64,000 nt of DNA, taken from Asterella californica (Eukaryota > Streptophyta > Marchantiopsida > Marchantiales > Aytoniaceae). The notes beneath the pieces were generated by a model. It saw only the letters and a program-made list of their open reading frames with translations. It did no database searches and was not told where the DNA came from. Location: the NCBI GenBank assembly GCA_036924285.1, contig JAYKYS010000017.1, positions 2,027,501 to 2,091,500 of the forward strand, read 5' to 3'. Numbering within the stretch: the first letter of the stretch is position 1; the number at the start of each line of letters is the position of its first letter. The position numbers and the translations under genes are program-made. Below are positions 10,718 through 19,826 of the stretch, piece by piece.

Positions 10718-11745
10718 TTTCGTGCACTTACTACCTTGTTGCACAAGCGGAAGCTCTTGATCAATAGGTCATGAAACTCACAACGCTAACCTGCAAACCA
10801 AAATCACACGTTAGCATTCATGCACCACTTACCTTTACCCCGTTTGATCCAAATCGGAGCCAGATCGTCTCTCTAACTGTCAAGCTTAACACTCTCTAAG
10901 TCCGGACCTAGATCTGGTTAGGTCGGTCTCAAAACATGAGCAAGTCACAACGTGACTTGAGGTGGACTTCCCTTAAAGTCTAGGTCTTAAACGATGGCTC
11001 CAACACACCTAGCGATCCAACCGCTGGTGATGTCCGTCTAGGTCTAGACTCTCAAATGATGATCAAACCTATCGTCTCGTTCTCTAGTCTTGCCTCAGCC
11101 CTTGGGTAGTCTTCAAGTTCAGATGTCTACGTCTAGACCGGAACTCGTCTTGGTACTAGTCCAATCATCACCTCATGTCTCTTGAGTTTGTTCGTCGAAC
11201 TCTGAGATCGAGTGATTCGTCTTGGTCCACCCAAGCATCGAGTCCCCCTCATATATACTCATTGACAGTAAATGCTACATAAAAGACATATAGTATTAAA
11301 TTACTACATGCAGAGCATGACAAGTATTAAATATCAGTTTCATAATGAAGAGTATATCCTTGGATGAATCGTAAAACAATACATCCAAGAGTATATTGGA
11401 GTTAAGTTTCTAAAATATCATTGATAGTAAATGCTACTTAAAAAAAATACAATATTAAGTTACTACATGCAGAGCATGACAAGTTTTAAGTATCAATGTC
11501 ATAATAGAATGTCCGTTTTCATTTTCACCTCCTTATGTCAACATTCGTCTAGGGTCTCATTGAGATAGACCCTTATATCTTATCTCAATGTTCCAACCTT
11601 GGTTCAAAGAACCACTAAGGGTTCATCTGTTCCAACTTGTCGCCCAAGCCTTTAAGTCCTACTCGTAGCGTTCACAACCTAGTGCAAGTTCTTACGGTTT
11701 TGTTGTTTGCGTTTGTGCCCGATCTTGAGACTGAGGGTCGTGACA
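10718..11745 (-). repeat. Degenerate chromovirus LTR with internal AT-rich replacement
   Basis: It starts TTTCGTGCAC and ends GTGACA on the plus strand, matching the ends of the chromovirus LTRs (TTTCGCGCAC...GCGACA). Similarity runs from 10718 to about 11259 and again from about 11520 to 11745. The middle is replaced by AT-rich DNA with its own direct repeats. This is the 5' LTR of the decayed copy at 8940-10717. Confidence 0.7.
11260..11512. repeat. AT-rich insert with a 92-bp direct repeat
   Basis: Two copies of a roughly 92-bp sequence (11260-11352 and 11419-11511), both starting CATTGA(C/T)AGTAAATGCTAC and sharing TACTACATGCAGAGCATGAC, are separated by about 66 bp. They sit inside the degenerate LTR, so this is a later insertion of unknown type. 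Confidence 0.6.
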
Positions 11746-12513
11746 TGATCCCTCTTATATCATACACAAATATAAGAGACAGATGATGATAAATCCATAT
11801 GCCTCATCTTCCTGTGATATGAACTCACAAGCATATGGACAACCATCAATCAATGTCTTCTTTTCTCTTGTAGCACAAAATCCTATGCATCCTCCATACA
11901 TTCCAACACAACCAACCTTGCCAATATTTGTAACATCTCCATTTCAAACTGAAGCACCCAAACAGAGATAAGGACCTTCAAATTCAAGTAGTCCATCACT
12001 CATGACAACAACATCCCTTGAGTTTAACGATCTGACTTGAAGTTGGAATAATTACATATGACACATGAGGACATCACTCGCGACATAGTTAACACAACAG
12101 CCAGAGGAGAAATCACCTGCACTTACTATAGAGACATAGGCCACACCACATAGAGTTTCCAAACTATTATACTGTGAAGTACTACAAGCATTGCAGAAGT
12201 ACGAGACATGAAAGTTGAGGAGGAGGCATGCCCCCAAAGAAGCCACAATACACATGTTACAAGAAGGAGAGCAGTTTGCAACACAACCTCATGACAACCC
12301 TCTTATGGACCCCCTCTTACTTGCAGCGTCTCCAAGAAGTTTCACCTCCAATCCATGAGTCGTTTGTTCAAAGCTAACCAAGAGATGTAGATAAAATCAC
12401 TCTTCTCCTTCAAAACCTGCCATGTTGTAATCTGAACTTTGGTAACCTATTGCTCCCACCTTGAACTTCCAACTTGGCTCAAACTTCACAAGAAATTCTC
12501 TCTGACCTCTCAT
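11746..12513. other. No gene recognised
   Basis: Contains a 62-codon plus-strand frame (11783-11971) and a 67-codon minus-strand frame (12052-12255), neither with a recognisable motif. Confidence 0.3.
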
Positions 12514-12543
12514 TACTACTCTCTGAAATTTCAGAGAGTAGTA
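12514..12543. repeat. 30-bp perfect palindrome
   Basis: Two 15-bp arms meet without a spacer at 12528/12529 (ACTCTCTGAAA|TTTCAGAGAGT at the centre). It could extrude as a cruciform or form a hairpin if transcribed. Confidence 0.85.
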
Positions 12544-12562
12544 GTGAGGCAGAAGCTTCCGT

Positions 12563-12880
12563 CTTGTACTTCGTGCGATCTTCTCCGTGGTGCAGAGGTT
12601 GACTTCCAAGTTGGCGAAGCTGCGGAAGAGCAACCAGGAGTTGCAAACACGACTTCAGTAGCACGAACAAGAAGTTTTGCAGATCAGAGATAAGCTCACA
12701 GACCTCGCAGAAGAGAAGACGACTTGGAGTGCACTGTGAGAAGCCGCAGAAGCTCAGGCCGCAGCAGAGAAGAAGCAGCGAGAAGAAGCAGAAGCTCGAG
12801 CTAAGGAGATCATGACACAAATGAGAGAAGCGCTTCGGAAGAAGTTCAGCTTCACTGTGAGAAGGAAGCTTCGATCCTAG
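12563..12880 (+). pseudogene. Broken coiled-coil reading frame
   Basis: One plus-strand frame of about 106 codons reads as a continuous heptad-like, Glu/Lys/Ala/Gln-rich helix (for example LRKSNQELQTRLQ and AEKKQREEAEARAKEI) but is broken by two in-frame stops. This is typical of a decayed coiled-coil protein. It could derive from a retroelement accessory ORF like the one in element E (53287-55050), but I see no clear alignment. Function unknown. Confidence 0.45.
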
Positions 12881-13431
12881 CTCATGACTGGGATGACGCT
12901 TCCAAGGAGATATTAGTGGACTGCAAGGAGAGCATGTTCTGCTACTTGGATCGACAGATCGAGGGTCTGAAGACTCTTTACGGTCTTTCTCGATTTCCCA
13001 GCATGCCGCTATGTCTTTTCATGCGCCAGGACCAGCAGTTGGCAAGGATCTCGACAAAGAGGAGTTCAACCTCGATAAACCAAGCCATCTAGTTGCGATG
13101 AGGTCTCTCATCACTCACCTGAACCTCAAGAGATGTCTTCCAACACAAAGTACTTCTCATTAATGTTATACTCCTAGGTCAAGTTTACACCAGTTCTCCT
13201 CGTAGCACAACATATGCTATTACTCTTTTCTTCTTCTTCATTCTCTCACGTTCTTCTATATCAATAATCTAGTTTTGAGTGATGGTGATTTCTAGCAATA
13301 CTATAACTAATTTCCTTCAAGTGTTATAATAAGCTCCCATGGCATAGGGATGTTCCCAAACATAGAGACCAAGGGAGTTGTCAAGGAGAGTTATACTTGA
13401 TTCTCTTCACTCTCTTTTTCTTTTTGCGCAT
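12881..13431. other. No gene recognised
   Basis: Possibly the continuation of the decayed coiled-coil frame up to about 13100; nothing recognisable after that up to the solo LTR. Confidence 0.3.
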
Positions 13432-14545
13432 CTATCATTTTGTTGCGTCAGCAGAAGCTCTTGCTCAATAGATAACGAAACTCACAATGCTAAATTGCAA
13501 ACCACAATCACACGTTAGCATTCATGCACCACTTATCTTTATCTCGTTTGATCCGGACCGAAGCCGAAATGTCTTTCTAACGCTCAAGCTCGGCATTGCA
13601 TAAGTCTCGACCTAGACCCGATTAGATTAGTCTTAAAACATGAGCAAGTCACAATGTGACTTGGGACGGACTTCTCATAAAGTCTAGAGTCTTAAATGAT
13701 ACCTCTAGCACACCTAGTGGTCCAACTAGACGTGATGGTCGTCTGGATCCAGACTCCCAAACAATGATCAAACCTGCCATCTCGCTCCTTAATCTTGCCC
13801 TAGTCCTTGGATTATTCTCTAGTCTAGACGTCCATGTAAGACTGAAATACGCCTTGGTACTAGCCCAACCATCACCTCATGCACCCAAAGCCCACCAAAC
13901 TCTGAGGTCGGATGACTCGTCTTGGTCCACCCATGCATCGAGTCACCCTCATATATACTTAGGGGTATCAACGACCCCGTCCTCCTCTTTGATCCTTGAA
14001 AATTATACCACAACTCAATCACGAGATCCTAATTCTCAGCTCTGATGTCAATTCGAGGAGTTCTTGGTATCATTGGAAAGCTCTCCAAGACTTTTTTAAT
14101 AATATCTTACTCGCCCCGAGATCTTATTTTGAGTTCCGTCCATGACCAAAACGTCACTAGAGCTCCAACACTTAGCATTTTTCTAAGTAACCATGGTCCA
14201 ATGTCAGACTGAGACTCTATGATTCGGACCAGCGTTCATATGCATCAGACCCACATCTCGGTCCGCTCGGACTCACATCTCATACTTACGTATCAGACTT
14301 ATGTTTAGGTCCATTTTTAGACTCATCTCTTTAAATCAGCATCCGTCTGAGATCCACTTGGGATAGGCCCCTACGTCTTAACCCAATGTTTCAACTTTGG
14401 TTCAGAGAACCACTTAGGGTTTATCTGTTCTTCATTTCTCGATCAAGCAATTAAGTCATACTTGCAGTGTTCACAACCTAGCACAAGTCCACTAGGGTTT
14501 TGTTATTCGCATCTGTGTTCGATCTTGAGACTAAAGATCGTGACA
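13432..14545 (-). repeat. Solo LTR of the chromovirus family
   Basis: About 1.11 kb, starting TTTTGCGCATCTATC and ending GTGACA on the plus strand. It aligns by eye over its full length with the LTRs at 41034-42135 and 47566-48684. No internal region follows on either side, so it is a solo LTR left by LTR-LTR recombination. It is heavily mutated, hence old. No clear target duplication remains. Confidence 0.75.
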
Positions 14546-14546
14546 T

Positions 14547-15340
14547 TTTGCCGATTGTAGTCGGAGATCCATGGAACTAAAGACACTTCTTCACATCCAT
14601 GCATAGCAGTCGCTTCCATAACGTTATTTCGCAAACAAAGAGGAAGTGTTTCCTTGTGATATCGCGTAACTGTACAATCTTTTCCCCTAATCGCTTGACA
14701 AGAACCATCTCCGCCCACTCTGCAATTGCATCCCTGGTTGGTGAAACTCCTGACGTTAATAGCTCTCTCAAGTTGATCAAATCTGAGTTTCGTTAGAGCC
14801 ACATCCGGTAGAACATGCATTGCTCCAATGATGTCACCGGTGGATCTAGAGTGTTGGATCTCCACAAACACTTTTTTGTAGCTCTAGATCCGAGATGGAT
14901 TTCTCCGATGATGGATCAATCTTATAAAGATAAGGATTGTCAAAGAAGGAGGTAAGCCTCTTCTCTTACAGGTGGTGCTCCTTTTCTCCACGCGGTGATT
15001 ATTGTATTCACTTCTTCTCCTTGCTTCTCCTTTCCTCCTGTTGTTCCGTGCTTGGAAGGTAGAGGTGGGAAGTTAGCGTTTGTTAAAGATAGACCTTGCT
15101 CTTGTCCATACGCCTGTGTTGTTCTTGGCTGTTGTGATGGCCGTGTTCCAGGGGTCCTGGGAACTTGGTGCATCAAAGTAGATCTCTGAGAGGCCGTCTC
15201 GAAGTTTACTTGAAGATTCATCTTGACTCCTCGTTGGCCATCACACCCATTCGACACCTGTGCTTCTTCTCCAGATCTTATCGTGCCTGAGGGTGGTCTC
15301 CGCTTGCTGTCGAGGCCATCCTGAACCTTGTTCACCTAGT
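14547..15340 (-). pseudogene. LINE ORF1 remnant (Pro-rich start plus DUF4283-like region)
   Basis: The minus-strand frames 15335-14940 and about 14871-14546 read as a LINE ORF1 N-terminus (NANFPPLPSKHG, Pro/Gln-rich) followed in a shifted frame by a stretch containing EWAEMVLVKRL and ITRKHFLFVCE, as in plant LINE nucleic-acid-binding ORF1. Frames are broken and the sequence ends at the solo LTR. Confidence is limited because the match is by pattern only. Confidence 0.45.
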
Positions 15341-16613
15341 TGAGGAACCGACACCTTCTCCTTATGAATGTGGCTTGTGATGTGTCGCTGCAGGCACTGT
15401 TCTCTCTGCTACTCTCCCTATTCAATTTTCTACTAACGTGGTTCTTGCAGAAAAGTCAGGCTCGGAAGCTTTTTGACGGGTTCGATCCCTATCCCGACTT
15501 GTGCTTTTGTCACTAGCTATCTCTATTCCTACTCTCAGTTAGTCCCTTCTCGTTCCTGTTACATTCTCTGATCAACTTCGCTTCTTCTCGTTCTTGATCT
15601 ATCGTGCTGCACTATCTATAATCTTGTTTGTTGACAAGGTAGTGTGGCCGTGGCTGCCGCCATGGCCAGACGTTTTGCAGCTAAGTCCTAAAATGTTTCA
15701 TTGCACTCACCATCCTTTGCGGAGCTCCTAGATCCACCCCTCAGGTGCACTTGGGATCCCAGATTGGTGAGTCGAGAAAAACAGTAAAACTATCTGAATA
15801 TCTTAATTAGCTTCTGTGGACGTTTTGGATGTTTGGTTTTAGAAGTATTGAACATTTTCGTGCTTGTTGTTGGACATATCAGTTCTCGCACTGGATAACT
15901 GGAGACGTATTTTATGTCCATTCACTTCACTTCCTTGTATATTCATCTCCTCCCTCTTTTGATAAAGGATGTAAATATGCAAGGGTTTAATTTATTATCT
16001 AATCTTTTCGTTGAAAAAAATTCAATATATTAATATATTATTATTTATATATAAATATATAAATAATAATATATTTTCTTGAGAAGATGATATATATAGT
16101 GATCTGTACAACGCCTCATTGCGTTTTATTTACAGACTTTTTTTTACATGTTCCCAACTGTTGTTGATTCCCAACAGTTGCAACAACAGTATGTCTAGTA
16201 AATTTCATCTAATCTTCTCAGTCTATCTTGAAAGCAACTATCCTTAGTATATTAGATATAATGCATATCATTACATATAAGTCATGTCATTTGTCTATAT
16301 ATTCGTGCTTTCTTGTAAGAATCAATATTTATACATACATTATTTATTTGGAATCAGAGATATAATTAATAAAAAGTTAAATTATTTTATCATCTTGATC
16401 TCTGGAATCTAAACTCTGTATTTGTAAACGCTTTTTACATTTGTCTTTTTCTCCTAAGAGAAAAGTGCATTAGATGTATATTTTAACATGATTGAATTCG
16501 GTTAAAATTATTCAACCCAAATTAAAATACAGGAAGGTAATATAGGATGTCGAAGTTAGGAATACTCACTCCCTATCTGTTATCACAAGCGCTGTCTGGG
16601 TAGGAGATTGGAG
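15341..16613. other. Non-coding, increasingly AT-rich DNA
   Basis: No coding region is supported. It contains the left arm of an inverted repeat (15946-16010) and an AT hairpin (16032-16075). It may be intron or upstream DNA of the gene that supplied the kinase exon. Confidence 0.4.
16032..16075. repeat. AT hairpin, 20-bp perfect arms, 4-nt loop
   Basis: 16032-16051 and 16056-16075 are perfect reverse complements consisting only of A and T. Confidence 0.8.
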
Positions 16614-16658
16614 ACCTGCAGAGGAACCACGGAGTTCCTCTGCAGGTTCTCCGTGGTT
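16614..16658. repeat. Interleaved inverted repeats (pseudoknot-like A-B-A'-B')
   Basis: Arm A 16614-16627 pairs perfectly with 16634-16647 (14 bp, ACCTGCAGAGGAAC). Arm B 16625-16634 pairs perfectly with 16649-16658 (10 bp, AACCACGGAG). The order is A, B, A', B', so the two stems compete or form an H-type pseudoknot. Confidence 0.8.
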
Positions 16659-16867
16659 GGTTACCTGAAAGCTTTCAAGCTCGGGAAATTCAAATTAATG
16701 GAACTTTGGCATGGCCTTATACAGTATTAGACAGCGAGTGAAAGGGAGGGTCTAATATACCATAGGGTTAGGTTTCTCCATCAACTCTTAAGTTTGCAGT
16801 TCGTGTTAACTTGTTTGAGTTACTTTCGAACGTGCTTGCGTGCATGCAATCATTGTTATGTTTACAG

Positions 16868-17068
16868 GTGTGGGAGGAAGATTTAGTTTTTGTCTGCAAA
16901 AGCAACTTCACACCAGTAACTAATTCAAGGAGCGGACGATCAGACGACAAGGCAAGCAAAACCACCTCAGAACAACTCCAATGGACTTCTACCTTGCCTT
17001 TCTCACAGCCTTTCGATGCTGTTAAGTGGACGCGCGGAGAGATCCTTGGAGAGGGTGCCTACGGAAAG
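16868..17068 (+). CDS. Single exon with the start of a protein kinase domain (MAPKKK-like)
   Basis: A 201-nt exon is flanked by a splice acceptor (TTTACAG|GTG) and donor (AAAG|GTTAG), with a frame of 67 codons and no stop. Its end reads VKWTRGEILGEGAYGK, the Trp-x-Arg/Lys-Gly-Glu lead-in plus glycine-rich ATP loop (GEGAYGK) seen at the start of plant MAPKKK kinase domains. The preceding residues are Ser/Thr-rich linker. The intron would be phase 0 inside the glycine loop. I could not find the next exon (the Val-Tyr and VAIK Lys region) before the copia insertion at 18982 or after it, so the gene is truncated, has a very long intron, or this is a captured exon. Confidence 0.5.
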
Positions 17069-17783
17069 GTTAGTCTAAATACTATTCCGTCATTAAGCAG
17101 AATCTCCTCGGAACTTTATGCAGATAATGATACATGCAGAAAGTTTCAACCCTTGCTAGAGCGTGGCGGAGGTATTATTGACCCTTAGCTTTTACCTTTT
17201 ATGTGCTAATTTCTCAAAAATGGAAAGGACTTGTGTTTGAACATATTCTCTAAGCTTCCAACTCGCAAACAGTTCCATAATTTTCTTCCTCCAAACTGTA
17301 ATGACCATTTGGAACTACAACAGCTTGATCCTTTACAAAGAAAAATTCCGGTCAAAATTTGCCTCAACATGGTTCACCTGAACTGCAGACACGAAGCAGA
17401 CTAGTCTCAGTGGATGCTTAGCTATCCTTCGACTGTGAAACTCGGAAAAGGAGGAGGGAATTTTTTTCGTATAGTGTATTTAGTTTTATTATAAAATAAT
17501 TAGAAAATAATAATAACTTTTAGTAGATAATTATCGGCACTTTTACTGAATATGTATGCTCGATGAATTATTGAAAAAAAATAGTTTTTTAATGAAATAG
17601 AAAAATATAAGCATTAAATAAAATATATATATCAAGTAGATGAAAACAATCAACTATTAACTGTTAGTCTATTCCTGGAAACATGAGCCCACCAGCATAT
17701 AACCCGTACAATATGAGTATACAAACGCGATGCTAAAAGTACAAGTCCGAGAACATGAAATTATACATTAATTCGGAGTGAGA

Positions 17784-17825
17784 TTAATTTATTACCTAAC
17801 CCGAAAGAGTTAGGTAATAAATTAA
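17784..17825. repeat. 17-bp perfect hairpin, 8-nt loop
   Basis: 17784-17800 and 17809-17825 are perfect reverse complements (TTAATTTATTACCTAAC). A second small hairpin, CCTCCA/TGGAGG, lies just downstream at about 17843-17862. Confidence 0.8.
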
Positions 17826-18102
17826 ACCACTGCATATTTGCCTCCTCCACCGAAAGATGGAGGACGACATGCTTGCTTGTTTAGAATGTTTAGAAAAATG
17901 TCAATCTTTGAGTCAACTGACGTTTTCATATATTATTGACAATATTATTTAGAAATACGTGAATATGCATGAATAACACGGTGGTGGGCTGAGGAAAGGC
18001 GACCTCCGTCTTTTCCAAACTTCGAGTTCAGTCGTTTTCACTCCCGATCATCCCAGCAGACCGCCTACGCGGTCTTAGTGCGGGTCTATATCACTCCTTC
18101 CG

Positions 18103-18297
18103 CCTTATACCCATATTTAAAGAAGTTAATTTAATTTAGTCATTAAATTCTTTTTCAGAGAAAATTGTAGTTTTCAAATTAAGATAATCTGAAATATTAT
18201 CGGTCCTTATACCCATATTTAAAGGAGGAAGTTAATTTAATGTACCTATTAAAACTTTTCCAGAGAAAATTTTAGTTATCAAATTAAGATAATCTGA
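18103..18297 (+). repeat. Tandem duplication of about 95 bp
   Basis: 18103-18192 and 18205-18297 are similar copies starting CCTTATACCCATATTTAAAG and ending AAATTAAGATAATCTGA, with small indels. Confidence 0.75.
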
Positions 18298-18981
18298 TGA
18301 GAACATATCATCGATTCATAGCCCTATTATCTACAATACTAATATTATCTACAATCATTTCGTGTACTTATAGGTTCATTTCAGATATTTTGTCCGAGTG
18401 TCTTGATGATACTAGAGACTAGTACAATCGCCCATTCCGTAACGCTTGACACAACTGAAAATTTGCTTAATAGAAAATCCATAAATCACAAACAGGCTAA
18501 CGTCATCGCAGTTCTTGTCATGATAAAATGGTGTTGTGAATGTTCGCATGATTTAGAGAAAGGAGAGAATGAACTTTTCACACCAGTCTACCAATCTATT
18601 CCTGTCACGAGTTTAGCACCATTTTCTTCACTTGGCTCTTTCCCACCTTCGGTTCGGGGAGTTTAAACCCCCACTCCTGGTATAAAAGGGTACCAGATGG
18701 AATATTCTTCTTAGATTTTTTTCTAATTCAAAATCTCTCCGAAATCTGGAACACAGAAAAGCTTAGAATTTAACAAACTGGGTTCTGATAATGTTTAGAT
18801 GAAAATCAAAAATCTTTTTAGCCAAAATGTAGCGCTTTCCAATCGCTTTCCAACGCTACTTACCACGTCAACAACAGAAGTCAGACTTACAATTATGAAA
18901 AGGTGCAGTTTGCTCTGGGTAACCCAGAGGTCTGTCTTTCATGTCCACGCATGTCAAAAAATGAGGAGTCTGGGTAACCCA
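18298..18981. other. Non-coding flank of copia-1
   Basis: No gene recognised. Near its end are two GGGTAACCC palindromes: CTCTGGGTAACCCAGAG at about 18914 and the copia target GTCTGGGTAACCCA. Confidence 0.35.
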
Positions 18982-19211
18982 TGTTGATATAGTCCAAAGC
19001 TCTAGTAGATCGACGGCTACCATTAGCCGGAGTGGTTAGGGTTGTTAGAGTTGTTAGAGGGCTAACCCACCATTAGGGTTTCCCTTGTTCTCACCTCCAC
19101 TATATATACAGAGAGAGGCCAAGCCTCTCTCATCTTATTCCTATTTTACTTCCTTGTCTACTCGCTCTCTCTCTCTTCTTGGAGTGTCCTCGAAGTATCG
19201 ATCTTTCTACA
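18982..19211 (+). repeat. copia-1 5' LTR
   Basis: 230 bp. A TATA-like TATATATA at about 19101-19108 is the probable promoter, and a CT-rich stretch follows. The end ...CTTTCTACA abuts the primer binding site. Confidence 0.93.
19101..19108 (+). promoter_or_regulatory. copia-1 LTR TATA box
   Basis: CCACTATATATACAGAG in the middle of the LTR, the expected place for the U3 promoter. The same box is present in the 3' LTR and in the copia-2 LTRs. Confidence 0.6.
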
Positions 19212-19223
19212 TGGTATCAGAGC
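19212..19223 (+). promoter_or_regulatory. Primer binding site (initiator tRNA-Met)
   Basis: TGGTATCAGAGC immediately after the 5' LTR, the standard plant minus-strand priming site complementary to the tRNA-iMet 3' end. Confidence 0.9.
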
Positions 19224-19826
19224 TGGTGAGAGCGTGTGTCCCTTGCTGATGAGCAAGATGGAGATTGGAGTACAGGAGAGAGCAGCCGGAGTTGTGCCTG
19301 ATGTCGAGCACTATCCTGCTGATGCGTTCGGGTGAGGCGAAACCGTTTCTTTCGCCACCAGAAACTTTGAATGCGATTTCGGAGGCCTAGACGATTTTTT
19401 CTCGCTGATTTCTGTCGACCAGCCTTTATAAGGCTGTCTTGTTCAGAAGGTGCGAATTGTGTACTGGGCCAAGTTTCAGTCGATTTGGAGATTTCCAGCG
19501 GTAAATTTTCAAACGGATCTTTTTCGACCAAAACGAAAGTTTTAGGACTTGAGTCCAAAACTAATCCTGTTTCGCACGCCCATTTTCGACCTCATTTGGT
19601 TCAGTTTCGACCTTTCTTGGTGTGTTCTTTCGACGTTTCCGTCGTGTTTTGTACACCTACAGTTCGCGCACAAGTTCTTTTCTCGTTGTCGCTGCAGGAG
19701 GAGTTCGTGGAGTCGCCTCGTCGTGACTTGTGACAACTCTTGATCGCGCGGTGGGGAGAGACGAGTTTTGTGCAGTTTCTGGGAGGTTTTCCGCGTACAG
19801 AACAGTGCAATTTCGACATTGCAGCT

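Larger units (their letters stand above)
15946..17866. repeat. About 65-bp imperfect inverted repeat pair bracketing the kinase exon
   Basis: 15946-16010 and the reverse complement of 17802-17866 share AAATATGCA, a GGTTTAATTTATTA core and CTTT(T/C)CG, plus a partly matching CTCC-rich outer part. The 1.8 kb between the arms contains the lone kinase exon. The right copy also carries two hairpins of its own. It may be the ends of a non-autonomous DNA element or two copies of a small repeat. Confidence 0.45.

Noticed and set aside
18900..18930. CTCTGGGTAACCCAGAG as a regulatory operator
   Set aside because: No gene nearby; it is better described as a short palindrome near the copia target.
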